Shown: positions 44,318-54,562 of the stretch, piece after piece
How positions within the stretch are numbered: position 1 is the first letter of the stretch
Layout: each line of letters opens with the position of its first letter
Source of the DNA: Pseudomonas sp. R5-89-07
GTDB lineage: Bacteria; Pseudomonadota; Gammaproteobacteria; Pseudomonadales; Pseudomonadaceae
Reading direction: 5' to 3'
Length of the DNA: 64,000 nt
Assembly: GCF_003851685.1 (NCBI RefSeq)
Contig: NZ_CP027727.1
Coordinates: 3,038,001 to 3,102,000 of the forward strand
Notes under the pieces: generated by a model
Database searches by the model: none
The model's input: only the letters and a program-made list of their open reading frames with translations
What the model was told of the DNA's origin: nothing
Translations under genes and position numbers: made by a program

Positions 44318-45364
44318 ATGAACAACCCACTAGACCCGCGCTGGGCCGCCATTGTCGCCCGGGATGCCAAGGCCGATGGCCTGTTTGTCTACGGCGTGAA
44401 AACCACCGGTGTGTATTGCCGCCCCAGCAGCGCTTCACGTTTGCCGCGCCCGGAAAACATCGAATTCTTCGACACCCCGGCACAAGCCGAGGCGGCGGGT
44501 TATCGCCCCAGCCGCCGCGCCACCGGCGACCAGACCCAACTGGCCGCGCACCATGGCCAGCTGGTAGCCGATGCGTGCCGCCAGATAGAACAGGCCGAAA
44601 CACCCCCTGCCCTTGCGGCCCTCGCCCGCCAGGCCGGCCTGAGCCCGTTCCATTTCCATCGCGTGTTCAAAGCCGTCACTGGCCTCACGCCCAAGGGTTA
44701 CGCCAGCGCCCTGCGCTCGCGCAAGGTACGTGATGGCCTCAAGGGCGCGCAGTCGGTCACCGCGACGCTATACGACGCCGGCTTCAATTCCAACAGCCGC
44801 TTTTATGAAGCGGCTGAGCAATTGCTCGGCATGAAACCGCGCGATTACAAGGCCGGCGGCGCCAATAACCTGATACGTTTTGCCGTAGGCCAATGCTCGC
44901 TCGGGGCGATTCTGGTGGCACAGAGTCAGCGCGGCGTGTGTGCAATTTTGCTGGGTGATGACCCGGAAACCCTGGTGCAGGACCTGCAGGACCAGTTCCC
45001 CAAAGCCGAACTGGTGGGCGCAGATCGCAATTTCGAACACCTGATCGCCCAGGTCGTGGGTTTTATCGAAGCCCCCGGCCTGGGCCTGGATTTGCCGCTG
45101 GATTTGCGCGGTACGGCCTTCCAGCAGCGGGTATGGCTGGCGCTACGGGAGATTCCGGTGGGCAGCACCGCCAGCTACGCGCAGATTGCCCAGCGTATCG
45201 GCGCGCCCGGCTCTTCGCGCGCCGTGGCCCAGGCCTGTGGCGCCAACCGCCTGGCGGTGGCAATCCCTTGCCACCGCGTGGTGCGCAGCGATGGCGCCCT
45301 GTCTGGCTACCGCTGGGGCGTAGAGCGCAAGCGTACGTTGCTGGAGCGCGAAACACCGGGTTGA
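44318..45364 (+). CDS. ada: Ada-type O6-methylguanine-DNA methyltransferase/regulator with degenerate zinc site
   Basis: The 348-residue protein aligns over its length with E. coli Ada: N-terminal domain (~1-75), AraC-type helix-turn-helix (~80-175, FHFHRVFKAVTGLTPKGY), and C-terminal methyltransferase with C318 in IPCHRVV. In the N-terminal domain only C34 (E. coli C38) of the four zinc cysteines remains; E. coli C42, C69 and C72 are S38, S65 and A68. Phosphotriester repair and methylation switching are therefore doubtful, while O6-methylguanine repair should work. AGGAG lies before the ATG at 44318. It follows alkB. Confidence 0.93.
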   Translation: MNNPLDPRWAAIVARDAKADGLFVYGVKTTGVYCRPSSASRLPRPENIEFFDTPAQAEAAGYRPSRRATGDQTQLAAHHGQLVADACRQIEQAETPPALAALARQAGLSPFHFHRVFKAVTGLTPKGYASALRSRKVRDGLKGAQSVTATLYDAGFNSNSRFYEAAEQLLGMKPRDYKAGGANNLIRFAVGQCSLGAILVAQSQRGVCAILLGDDPETLVQDLQDQFPKAELVGADRNFEHLIAQVVGFIEAPGLGLDLPLDLRGTAFQQRVWLALREIPVGSTASYAQIAQRIGAPGSSRAVAQACGANRLAVAIPCHRVVRSDGALSGYRWGVERKRTLLERETPG

Positions 45365-45473
45365 ACCCGTTGCACAAAGCACTGCCCTCGTCCAGTGAAT
45401 AAAACAGACTGGCCGGGTGCCCAGTGCCCTGCTAAAACAGCGAAAAGCCTTACTGACGCTGGAGACGCATCCC

Positions 45474-46532
45474 ATGAGCACCTGGCCAGACACGCGCATT
45501 CTCGACCTGCTGGGCATCGACCTGCCCATCATCCAGGCCCCCATGGCGGGAGCCACCACCACCGCCATGGTCATCGCCGCCAGCCAGGCCGGCGCGCTGG
45601 GCTCCATGCCCGCAGCGGCGCTGAGCATCGAGCAACTGCGCGAGGCGTTGACCGTCATCCGCCAAGCCAGCACAGGGCCACTCAACGTCAACTTTTTCTG
45701 TCATCAGGCGCCGGGAGCCGATGAAGAGCGCGACCGCCGCTGGAAAGCCTTGCTGGAACCCTACTACCGCGAACTGGGCGCCGATTTTGATGCGCCAACC
45801 CCTCTATCCAATCGTGCCCCCTTCAATGAGGCGGCGTGTGAAGTGGTTGAAACCTTTCGCCCTGAGGTGGTCAGTTTCCACTTTGGTCTGCCGGAAAAGT
45901 CCTTGCTGGACCGGGTAAAAGCCACCGGTGCCAAGGTGCTGTCATCGGCCACGACAGTGGAGGAAGCAATCTGGCTGGAAGAAAACGGTTGTGACGCCGT
46001 GATTGCAATGGGCATTGAAGCCGGTGGGCACCGCGGGATGTTTCTCAGTGACGACCTCAACAGCCAGATCGGCTTGATGGCGCTGCTGCCGCAAATCGTC
46101 GATGCCGTCAGCGTGCCGGTGATCGCGGCCGGTGGTATCGCTGATGCACGCGGGATGGCCGCAGCCTTTGCCCTGGGGGCCTCGGCGGTGCAGATCGGCA
46201 CGGCGTATCTGTTTACCCCCGAAGCCAGCGTCAGCGCTTCCCATCACCATGCGTTGCGACATGCCCAGGCCAGTGAAACGGCGCTTACCAACCTGTTCAC
46301 CGGGCGCCCGGCGCGGGGCATTATCAATCGCGTAATGCGTGAGCTGGGTGCGATCCACCCCGCTGCACCGGCGTTTCCAAGGGCGGGAGGCGCATTGATG
46401 CCCCTCAAGGCCAAGGACGAAGCGGGTTTCAGCAACCTGTGGGCAGGCCAGGCCCTGCGCCTGGGTAAGGAACGTTCAACTTATGACCTGACCCGCCAGC
46501 TGGCTGAACAGACGTTAGCCAAACTGCGCTAG
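45474..46532 (+). CDS. Nitronate monooxygenase family flavoprotein
   Basis: The ~352-residue FMN TIM-barrel protein belongs to the nitronate monooxygenase/2-nitropropane dioxygenase family: LPIIQAPMAGATTTAMV at the start, SFHFGLPEK, GIEAGGHRGMF and IAAGGIADARGMAAAFALGASAVQIGTAYL. It likely oxidises alkyl nitronates such as propionate 3-nitronate. The ATG at 45474 has GGAGA upstream and begins the usual N-terminus; the longer frame is rejected. It follows ada by 109 bases. Confidence 0.9.
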   Translation: MSTWPDTRILDLLGIDLPIIQAPMAGATTTAMVIAASQAGALGSMPAAALSIEQLREALTVIRQASTGPLNVNFFCHQAPGADEERDRRWKALLEPYYRELGADFDAPTPLSNRAPFNEAACEVVETFRPEVVSFHFGLPEKSLLDRVKATGAKVLSSATTVEEAIWLEENGCDAVIAMGIEAGGHRGMFLSDDLNSQIGLMALLPQIVDAVSVPVIAAGGIADARGMAAAFALGASAVQIGTAYLFTPEASVSASHHHALRHAQASETALTNLFTGRPARGIINRVMRELGAIHPAAPAFPRAGGALMPLKAKDEAGFSNLWAGQALRLGKERSTYDLTRQLAEQTLAKLR

Positions 46533-47390
<858 letters not shown>

Positions 47391-48071
47391 ATGCCGCTGA
47401 CGAGCGCTGACTTTTCCGCGATCTGGCTGACGGTCAAACTGGCGTCACTGACCACGGTGATCCTGTTGGTGATCGGTACACCGATTGCCCTGTGGCTGTC
47501 GCACACCCGGTCCGGGTGGCGCGGCCCCATCGGCGCGATAGTCGCTTTGCCATTGGTGCTGCCGCCGACGGTCATCGGCTTTTACCTGCTGTTGGCCATG
47601 GGACCCCATGGCTACGTGGGCCAGTTCACCCAGTGGCTGGGCCTGGGCACCCTGACCTTCAGCTTCGCCGGGCTGATGATCGGCTCGGTGATCTATTCCA
47701 TGCCCTTCGTCGTGCAACCGTTGCAGAATGCGTTCTCGGCGATCGGCACGCGCCCGCTGGAAGTGGCCGCAACCTTGCGCGCCGGTCCCCTGGATACGTT
47801 TTTTACGGTGATCCTGCCGCTGGCACGCCCTGGTTTTGTGACCGCGTCGATTTTGGGTTTCGCCCATACCGTCGGCGAGTTCGGCGTGGTGCTGATGATC
47901 GGCGGCAATATCCCCGACAAGACCCGTGTGGTGTCGGTACAGATCTACGACCACGTCGAAGCCATGGAATATGCCCAGGCTCACTGGCTTGCCGGTGCGA
48001 TGGTGGTGTTCGCGTTTCTCGTGTTGCTGGCGCTCTATTCCAGCCGTAAAACCAAGCTGGGCTGGAGCTGA
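47391..48071 (+). CDS. modB: Molybdate ABC transporter, permease
   Basis: The 226-residue inner-membrane permease has five or six helices and the ABC coupling motif [36 protein letters not shown] and [20 protein letters not shown] are typical of ModB. It begins directly at the base after the modA stop and is followed by modC with a 5-base gap. Confidence 0.96.
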   Translation: MPLTSADFSAIWLTVKLASLTTVILLVIGTPIALWLSHTRSGWRGPIGAIVALPLVLPPTVIGFYLLLAMGPHGYVGQFTQWLGLGTLTFSFAGLMIGSVIYSMPFVVQPLQNAFSAIGTRPLEVAATLRAGPLDTFFTVILPLARPGFVTASILGFAHTVGEFGVVLMIGGNIPDKTRVVSVQIYDHVEAMEYAQAHWLAGAMVVFAFLVLLALYSSRKTKLGWS

Positions 48072-48076
48072 TCACG

Positions 48077-49156
48077 ATGATTGAAGTACGCCTGCACCTT
48101 AAATATTCCGGTTTTGCGCTGGATGTGGAGCTGCAATTGCCCGGCCGTGGTGTCACCGCGCTTTACGGCCCGTCCGGGTCTGGCAAGACCAGTTGCCTGC
48201 GCGGTATCGCCGGCTTGGAGCGCGCCGATGACGGGTTTGTGCAGGTCAACGATGAGGTCTGGCAGGACAGCCGTAACGGGCGGTTCGTGCCGCCGCATAA
48301 GCGCGCCTTGGGCTATGTATTCCAGGAAGCGAGCCTGTTTCCTCATCTTTCGGTGCGGGCCAATCTTGAGTTCGGCCTCAAGCGCATCCCACGCGCGCAG
48401 CGGCGCGTGGAGATGGCTCACGCCACTGAGTTGCTGGGCATCGCTCATCTGCTTGAGCGCAACCCGCAACACCTCTCTGGCGGTGAGCGCCAGCGCGTCG
48501 GCATCGCCCGTGCGTTGCTCACCAGCCCCCAGTTGCTGCTGATGGATGAACCCTTGGCAGCGCTCGACAGCCAGCGCAAGAACGAAATCCTGCCTTACCT
48601 TGAACGCCTGCACGACGAACTGGATATCCCGGTGCTGTACGTCAGCCATGCCCAGGACGAAGTGGCGCGGCTGGCCGACCACTTGGTCTTGCTCAGCGAA
48701 GGCAAGGTGTTGGCCAGCGGGCCAATCGGCGAAACCCTGGCGCGGCTCGACCTGCCCCTGGCGCGGGGCGACGATGCCGGTGTGATCATCACCGGCAGCG
48801 TGATCGGCTATGACGCTCATTATCAGTTGCTCACCCTGCAACTGCCCGGTAGCCCATTGCAGATACGCGTGGCCCACACGCCGATGGCATTGGGCAAACA
48901 GTTGCGGGTAAAAATTCAGGCACGGGATGTGAGCCTCAGCCACCAGGCGCAAGAACACAGCAGCATCCTCAACCGCCTGCCGGTGACGGTCATCCAGGAC
49001 GTTGCAGCGGATAACAGCGCTCATGTGCTGGTGCGCCTGGATGTCGCTGGCACACCGTTGCTGGCGCGCATCACGCGGTTCTCGCGGGACCAGTTGCAGG
49101 TGCAGCCGGGGCAGGTGTTATGGGCGCAGATCAAGGCGGTGGCGGTGCTGGCCTAA
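48077..49156 (+). CDS. modC: Molybdate ABC transporter, ATP-binding protein
   Basis: The 359-residue ATPase has Walker [10 protein letters not shown] (~residues 31-39), signature [16 protein letters not shown], Walker [13 protein letters not shown] and the switch His in VSHAQDE. Its C-terminal ~70 residues (from [10 protein letters not shown] to the end) form the molybdate-binding Mop/TOBE domain expected of ModC. It completes the modABC operon. Confidence 0.96.
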   Translation: MIEVRLHLKYSGFALDVELQLPGRGVTALYGPSGSGKTSCLRGIAGLERADDGFVQVNDEVWQDSRNGRFVPPHKRALGYVFQEASLFPHLSVRANLEFGLKRIPRAQRRVEMAHATELLGIAHLLERNPQHLSGGERQRVGIARALLTSPQLLLMDEPLAALDSQRKNEILPYLERLHDELDIPVLYVSHAQDEVARLADHLVLLSEGKVLASGPIGETLARLDLPLARGDDAGVIITGSVIGYDAHYQLLTLQLPGSPLQIRVAHTPMALGKQLRVKIQARDVSLSHQAQEHSSILNRLPVTVIQDVAADNSAHVLVRLDVAGTPLLARITRFSRDQLQVQPGQVLWAQIKAVAVLA

Positions 49157-49231
49157 ACCATTTGGCACGACCGCAGGGCGGTGCGGTCAATCAGACATAC
49201 CGGCCTGATCCGTTGCCCAGGAACCTGCACC

Positions 49232-50281
49232 ATGCCCGACTCTTCGCTGCCCGCCGATCTGCCCCGTGACCTGCATTACGTGGACGACACCCAGCCCGGA
49301 ATCCGCCGCAAAAAACTGCGCGGCAAGTTCCAGTATTTCGGCCCCGATGGCGAACGCATCACCGATGCCGATGAGATCAAGCGCCTCAATGCCCTGGCGG
49401 TACCGCCCGCCTACACCGATGTGTGGATCTGCGCCGACCCGCGCGGGCACCTGCAAGCCACCGGCCGTGATGCACGGGGCCGCAAGCAGTACCGCTACCA
49501 CACGCGCTGGCGGGAGGTGCGCGACAGCGACAAGTACGCGCGGCTGCAGGCGTTCGGCAATGCCTTGCCCAAGTTGCGCAAACAGCTGGAGGCCCAGATC
49601 GCCGAGCCTGGGTTCACCCGTGAAAAGGTACTGGCCACAGTGGTGATGTTGCTTGATGCCACGCTGATCCGTGTCGGCAATGTTCAGTACGCCCGCGACA
49701 ACAAATCCTTCGGCCTGACCACCCTGCGCAACCGCCACGTGGACATCAAGGGCAGCGAGATAAAATTCCAGTTTCGCGGCAAGAGCGGCGTGGAGCATCA
49801 AATCAGCGTCAAGGACCGGCGCCTGGCGAATGTCGTCAAGCGCTGCATGGAGTTGCCCGGGCAGAACCTGTTCCAGTACCTGGACGAAGACGGCGAGCGC
49901 CATACCGTCAGCTCCCAGGACGTCAACGCCTACCTGCACAGCCTGACCGGTGAAGACTTCACCGCCAAGGACTACCGCACCTGGGCCGGTACGGCCATGG
50001 CGTTGGCGGTGTTGCGCGAGCTGGCATGGCAACCGGAGTCCGACGCCAAGCGGCATGTGGTGGCGATGGTCAAGGACGTCGCCCGGCAGTTGGGCAATAC
50101 CCCTGCGGTGTGTCGCAAGTGCTATATCCACCCGGCGGTGCTCGAACATTTCACCCTGGGTGAGTTGTCCAAACTGCCCAAGCCACGGGTACGCAAGGGC
50201 CTCAAAGCCGAAGAAGTCGCCCTGGCGATGTTCCTTGAGCAACTGACCGCCGACTTGCCCGCGCACGCCAAGGCGGGTTAG
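49232..50281 (+). CDS. DNA topoisomerase IB
   Basis: The 349-residue enzyme is of the short poxvirus-like type IB. Its N-terminal domain has GKFQYFGPDGERI and IPPAYTDVWI-like VPPAYTDVWI. In the catalytic core, RVGNVQYARDNKSFGLTTLRNRH supplies one arginine, FRGKSGVEH the lysine, and KDYRTWAGTAMA the second arginine. The nucleophile tyrosine is in CRKCYIHPAV. It relaxes supercoils through a 3'-phosphotyrosine. The ATG at 49232 is chosen over the in-frame start at 49181. It follows modC but has no functional link to it. Confidence 0.94.
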   Translation: MPDSSLPADLPRDLHYVDDTQPGIRRKKLRGKFQYFGPDGERITDADEIKRLNALAVPPAYTDVWICADPRGHLQATGRDARGRKQYRYHTRWREVRDSDKYARLQAFGNALPKLRKQLEAQIAEPGFTREKVLATVVMLLDATLIRVGNVQYARDNKSFGLTTLRNRHVDIKGSEIKFQFRGKSGVEHQISVKDRRLANVVKRCMELPGQNLFQYLDEDGERHTVSSQDVNAYLHSLTGEDFTAKDYRTWAGTAMALAVLRELAWQPESDAKRHVVAMVKDVARQLGNTPAVCRKCYIHPAVLEHFTLGELSKLPKPRVRKGLKAEEVALAMFLEQLTADLPAHAKAG

Positions 50282-50405
50282 CCTCTGCCTTCCTTCTGAC
50301 TCACGGGACGATTGCCGACGTGAACCACTAAGCCTTCCAAAATGTATCTGCAACGAGCCGCCTGGCGCGCTTGTTGGCCTGTCCGACATTTTCCTGGAGG
50401 TGCTG

Positions 50406-52040
50406 ATGACTCACGTCAACCGGCCGCCCGCATTGGTTTGCCTGCAACACCTGTGTTTCCAGTTCGCCAATGGCGAAATACTGCTGGACGACCTCAATTT
50501 GTCCATCGACCAGACGCCCACCGGGATCGTCGGGCGCAACGGGCGCGGCAAAAGTATCCTGGCCCAATTGATGGCCGGCCTGCTGCAGCCCTCCTCCGGT
50601 ACGCTGAAAGCGCCAGGCGAAGTGGCCTACGTTCCCCAGAACCTGGTGGTTCGGCCAGGTGCAACGGTTGCAGATCTCACCGGCACCGCGCAGTGCCTGG
50701 CTGCCCTTGACCGCATGGCTCGAGGCACGGGCCAGGCCGGTGACCTGGAACTGATCGATGATCGCTGGGACCTTGCCGAACGCCTGCGCATGGCCCTGGA
50801 TGCGGCCGGGTTGACAGCGCTCGGCGCGGCTTCCCAGGCCGATCAGCTCAGCGGTGGCCAGTTGGCCAGGGTGGCGCTGATTGGTGCATGGCTCGCGGCG
50901 CCGCAGCTACTGATCCTCGATGAGCCCAGCAACCACCTCGACAGTCTCGGGCGTACCTGGCTGCTGCAGCTACTGCGCGATTGGCGCGGTGGCCTGGTGG
51001 TAGTCAGCCATGATCGGCAGCTGCTGAACGCCATGGGCCGGATCATCGAACTGTCGCCACTCGGCGTGCAGGTGTATGGCGGCAACTACGATGCCTATGT
51101 TCAGCAACGCGACGCGCAGCAGCAGGCGGCTATCGCAACCTGGGAATACGCCCGCGAGCAACGCAGCCGCGAACGTCGACGCTTGCAAAAGGAGCACGAC
51201 AGCCTGCAGCGCAACGCGGCGCGCTCACGCAAACATGCAGAGACCGCCAACGTCGACCGGTTTACCAAGTCGCGATGGAAAAGCGCAGCCACGCAAATCG
51301 TCAGCACAATGGGCAGCGCCCAGCAGCATCACAAAGCCACACTCGACGCGCAGGTGCGCCAGGCCTACGAACGGGTGGTGGACGAACCGCCGACCTTGCT
51401 GGCCTTACCCGGTTCGACGGTGGCCAAGGGTCGGCAGGTGCTTAGCCTGCAAGACGCACAGTTGCCTTGGCTGGATCCGCTGGCACCTTCAAGCTACCTG
51501 ACGCTCGAGCTGGCCGGCCCCCTGCGCGTGGCGGTGCGCGGGCCAAACGGTTGCGGTAAATCCACCTTGCTCAAGCTGCTTGCCGGGATATGGCAACCCG
51601 TCAGCGGGACATGCACGGTACCGGTGCCTTGCGCGTATATCGACCAACACCTGACCCTGCTGGACGATCAACGTAGCGTTGTCGAACAGCTCAACCTGCT
51701 CGACACGCCGCTGCTCGAAGCCGAACTGCGCACGCGCCTGGCCTTGCTGCAACTGGATGCCTCGCGCGTGACCCGACGGGCCGGTCAACTGAGCGGTGGC
51801 GAGCGTTTGAAAGCGGCGATGGCGATCGCATTGTGGCGCGGGGCACCGGCACAACTGTTGCTGTTGGACGAGCCGACCAACCACCTGGACCTGGAAACGG
51901 TGATCGCTTTTGAACAGGCCTTGAAGGGTTTTACCGGCGCCGTAGTGGCGGTGTCCCACGATGAGGCGTTCCTGCAGGCGATTGAACCCAGCCATTACTT
52001 GAGCTGGTACAGCACCGGTTGGCGCCTGGAGCCTGTGTGA
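50406..52040 (+). CDS. ABC-F family ATPase
   Basis: The 544-residue soluble protein has two ABC cassettes. The first has Walker A GRNGRGKSI, LSGGQLARVAL and ILDEPSNHLD. The second has GPNGCGKST, LSGGERLKAAM and LLDEPTNHLD. Between them lies a charged linker (~230-320, YAREQRSRERRRLQKEHDSL), typical of ABC-F proteins that act on the ribosome rather than in transport. The first Walker A lacks the usual threonine. The ATG at 50406 follows GGAGG; a GTG at 50400 is the other option. The exact subfamily (Uup/YheS or resistance type) is not clear. Confidence 0.9.
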   Translation: MTHVNRPPALVCLQHLCFQFANGEILLDDLNLSIDQTPTGIVGRNGRGKSILAQLMAGLLQPSSGTLKAPGEVAYVPQNLVVRPGATVADLTGTAQCLAALDRMARGTGQAGDLELIDDRWDLAERLRMALDAAGLTALGAASQADQLSGGQLARVALIGAWLAAPQLLILDEPSNHLDSLGRTWLLQLLRDWRGGLVVVSHDRQLLNAMGRIIELSPLGVQVYGGNYDAYVQQRDAQQQAAIATWEYAREQRSRERRRLQKEHDSLQRNAARSRKHAETANVDRFTKSRWKSAATQIVSTMGSAQQHHKATLDAQVRQAYERVVDEPPTLLALPGSTVAKGRQVLSLQDAQLPWLDPLAPSSYLTLELAGPLRVAVRGPNGCGKSTLLKLLAGIWQPVSGTCTVPVPCAYIDQHLTLLDDQRSVVEQLNLLDTPLLEAELRTRLALLQLDASRVTRRAGQLSGGERLKAAMAIALWRGAPAQLLLLDEPTNHLDLETVIAFEQALKGFTGAVVAVSHDEAFLQAIEPSHYLSWYSTGWRLEPV

Positions 52041-52107
52041 GGTGATTGCGCGTCCGGGCAAAGCGCCCTAGGGTGGTGGCCGGATAATCTCACTGGAAAC
52101 CGGCCCT

Positions 52108-52812
52108 ATGCTGCCTTCGCCCGCCAAGCCCTACGCCAATGCCGTGCTCGCCCATCGACAGCGCTGGCGCGGGCGTGTGGGCCTGGCGCTGGTGGCCGGT
52201 TTGTCGGTACTGGCGGGCATGACCGATGCTATTGGTTTTATGGCCAGCGGCGATTTTGTCTCGTTCATGAGCGGCAACACCACGCGCCTGGCGGTGGCGA
52301 TCAGTGCCGGCGACCTCGGCCTGACCGGACGATTGCTGCTGCTTGTCGCGACCTTCATCGTTGGCAACGCCTTGGGGGTGGTGGTCAGCCGCCTCAGCAA
52401 GCGGCATGCGCTGCCTTTGTTACTGAGCATCGGCGCACTGCTCTGCGGCGCGGCGCTGCTGCCCTCGGCCGATACATTGCCGGCGCTGTTGGCGGCAATT
52501 ATTGCCATGGGCATGCTCAATGCGGCCGTCGAACAAGTGAACGGCGTGCCGGTGGGGCTTACGTACGTGACGGGGGCGCTTTCGCGTTTCGGGCGTGGGC
52601 TGGGCCGCTGGCTGCTGGGCGAACGCCGCAATGGCTGGCGCATGCAGCTGATCCCCTGGGCGGGGATGTTTGTCGGCGCCGTGATCGGAGCGTTGCTGGA
52701 GCAGCGAATCGGCCTGCGCGCACTCTGGGTCAGCGGTGGCCTGGCGGGGTTATTGGGCCTGGCGACCCTGGCGATTCCCCGGCGCTGGCAGCTGGGCTAC
52801 ATGCCACGCTGA
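52108..52812 (+). CDS. DUF1275 (YoaK-like) membrane protein
   Basis: The 234-residue protein has six to seven membrane helices and the DUF1275 marks GMTDAIGFMASGDFVSFMSGNTT and GMLNAAVEQVNGVPVGLTYVTGAL. The family is widespread and of unknown transport role. It lies 67 bases after the ABC-F gene on the same strand and could be co-transcribed. Confidence 0.9.
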   Translation: MLPSPAKPYANAVLAHRQRWRGRVGLALVAGLSVLAGMTDAIGFMASGDFVSFMSGNTTRLAVAISAGDLGLTGRLLLLVATFIVGNALGVVVSRLSKRHALPLLLSIGALLCGAALLPSADTLPALLAAIIAMGMLNAAVEQVNGVPVGLTYVTGALSRFGRGLGRWLLGERRNGWRMQLIPWAGMFVGAVIGALLEQRIGLRALWVSGGLAGLLGLATLAIPRRWQLGYMPR

Positions 52813-52837
52813 ACGGGGGGCCTGTAAACGAGGTGCC

Positions 52838-52894
52838 CGCCCGACGTTTAAGCCTCGACATCCGTGTACCGGTAAAGAGCCATCACGTCGGGCG
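52838..52894. repeat. Inverted repeat with long loop
   Basis: CGCCCGACGT (52838-52847) and ACGTCGGGCG (52885-52894) are perfect 10-base inverted copies 37 bases apart, between the convergent DUF1275 and lipoprotein genes. It may be a paired REP-like element or a terminator. Confidence 0.5.
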
Positions 52895-52967
52895 AGCGGG
52901 TGAATCATAAGCCAACGCCCGACAGCTGTCCCGCCAGGCGTTGGTGAATAATGGTTGAAGCGAGGTT

Positions 52968-53321
52968 TTACAGACAGGTGGCAAGTGCAGCCAGACGGCG
53001 CTTGGCCGGCATCGTGTCTTCGGCGGCGTAATACTTGACGGTGGAGCCCGCACCCGCGCCCAGCACATCCACAAAGTAATCACCGCCAGTGGTGTACACC
53101 GTGAAGCCGCCTGCTTCGGTGGCTTCCTTGAACCCGCCGGCGTCGACGCCAAACACGCTTTCGTCCTGCCAGCCGTACTGGATGCATTGGGCAACCACCA
53201 GCGTGGCTTTGTCCGACGTCATGGTCTTATAGGGGTTGCCCGTGCGCGCCTCTTTCATCTTCGAACCGGCGCAACCGGCCAGTGTCGCCAGCATCAATGC
53301 GCCTATCACCACTTTGTGCAT
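52968..53321 (-). CDS. Small lipoprotein (117 aa)
   Basis: The protein from the ATG at 53321 has a lipobox LAGC (C17) and a mature domain with YKTMTSDKATLVVAQCIQYGW. The residues GDYFVDVLG follow. AAGGA lies 9 bases before this ATG; one at 53327 is too close to it. Two cysteines, one near the C-terminus, may pair. The family is unrecognised, but the layout is like other Pseudomonas outer-membrane lipoproteins. Confidence 0.78.
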   Translation of the reverse strand: MHKVVIGALMLATLAGCAGSKMKEARTGNPYKTMTSDKATLVVAQCIQYGWQDESVFGVDAGGFKEATEAGGFTVYTTGGDYFVDVLGAGAGSTVKYYAAEDTMPAKRRLAALATCL

Positions 53322-53428
53322 GCCCATGCTTCCTTGGAAAAACCGTGACTCTACCACTGCGTCGCAGCTGACACGCCGATGAATTTTGTTTCACTGTGAC
53401 GGCAAAACCGGGCGCTTATAGTAACCAG

Positions 53429-53477
53429 GCTCATTTTAAGAAGTCTTCCTTCTGCCCGCCTCCCGCGGGCTTTTTTT
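53429..53477 (+). ncRNA. Candidate small RNA with strong terminator
   Basis: A -10-like TATAGT at 53417-53422 is followed by ~50 bases with a small hairpin (AGAAG/CTTCT). A GC stem GCCCGC/GCGGGC then precedes a run of seven T at 53471-53477. No plus-strand ORF ends here, and the T-run is on the wrong strand for azlD, so a short independent transcript is the simplest reading. The -35 region is weak. Confidence 0.45.
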
Positions 53478-53487
53478 CGCCTGCGCT

Positions 53488-53799
53488 TCAGAGCCACCAG
53501 CGCAACAGGTAAAACAGCGCCATGCTCGCCAGCACGGTGATCAGCACGCTGCGTGTCCACACCATCAGCGCCACGGCACAGATCCCGGCCAGCAGGTAGG
53601 GGTTGCTCGGGCTCAGGTTGAGCTGGTGGTCTTTGATGAAAATAATCGGCCCGCAAATAGCGGTGAGCATGCCCGGCACGGCGAACCCGAGAAACTCCCG
53701 CGCCCCCCGATTGAGCCGCACCGGCAGGCGCGGTTCGATAAACAGGTAGCGATTGAAAAACACCACCAGCCCCATGCCCACAATCATCAGGTAAATCAT
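53488..53799 (-). CDS. azlD: AzlD-family small membrane protein
   Basis: The 103-residue protein has three to four membrane helices (MIYLMIVGMGLVVFFNRYLF, FAVPGMLTAICGPIIF, NPYLLAGICAVAL). It is the small partner of AzlC in branched-chain amino acid export systems. The ATG at 53799 overlaps the azlC stop as ATGA, which sets the start and rejects the longer frame to 53928. Confidence 0.9.
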   Translation of the reverse strand: MIYLMIVGMGLVVFFNRYLFIEPRLPVRLNRGAREFLGFAVPGMLTAICGPIIFIKDHQLNLSPSNPYLLAGICAVALMVWTRSVLITVLASMALFYLLRWWL

Positions 53800-54491
53800 C
53801 GCTGCCCTACTCCCAGGCGTTTGCAGGCGAACCCGGCGCTCATCCCCAGCACCCCAGAGACCACCACTGCCGATTCCCAATGCAGGTAACTGAGCCACAC
53901 CGAGCACAACAGCGCCACGGCGACACACACCACGGTCGGCACGTCGCGTACCACCGGCGTGATTAGCGCGATAAAGGTCGCGGCAATCGAAAACTCCAGG
54001 CCTAGCTGGTCGAGGCCGGGAATGCTCTTGCCCAGCACAATCCCGGCCAGGGTGAACAGGTTCCAGATGATGTAGAAAGTCAGGCCGACACCCAGGGCGT
54101 ACCAGCGATTGAAGGTCTGGCGGTCATAGTGATTGACCAGGGCAAAGAACTCATCGGTCAACAGGAACCCCAGGCTCATGCGCCAGCGGGCGTTGAGCGA
54201 GGACAGCGTGGGGCGCATGTGCATGCCGTAGAGCAGATGTTGGGAAGTGAGCAGCAAGGTGGTCAGCACGATGGAGATCAGGCTGGCGCCGCCTTTGACC
54301 ATGCCGATCGCCACCAACTGAGCAGCGCCGGCGAACACGATGGCGGATAAGCCCTGGGCTTGCAGCGGGGTGAACTGCGCATCGATGGCCATCGAACCTG
54401 CGAGCAACCCCCAGGGGGCACAGGCCAGGGACAATGGAATGACAGCGATTGCGCCGCGCGCGAACGCGTTATAAGGAAGGGCGGTAGGCAT
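53796..54491 (-). CDS. azlC: AzlC-family branched-chain amino acid exporter subunit
   Basis: The 231-residue inner-membrane protein starts with FARGAIAVIPLSLACAPWGLLAG and contains GAAQLVAIGMVKGGASLI and LLTSQHLLYGMHMRPTL, marks of AzlC/YgaZ. With AzlD it forms an exporter for branched-chain amino acids. The genes overlap by 4 bases. No regulator is adjacent. Confidence 0.92.
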   Translation of the reverse strand: MPTALPYNAFARGAIAVIPLSLACAPWGLLAGSMAIDAQFTPLQAQGLSAIVFAGAAQLVAIGMVKGGASLISIVLTTLLLTSQHLLYGMHMRPTLSSLNARWRMSLGFLLTDEFFALVNHYDRQTFNRWYALGVGLTFYIIWNLFTLAGIVLGKSIPGLDQLGLEFSIAATFIALITPVVRDVPTVVCVAVALLCSVWLSYLHWESAVVVSGVLGMSAGFACKRLGVGQR

Positions 54492-54562
54492 GAACTGGGC
54501 TCATCGACAAACAGTCGACAAGCATGCCAGCGCACAAAGGCGCTTGTCTTGAACGATCTTGC

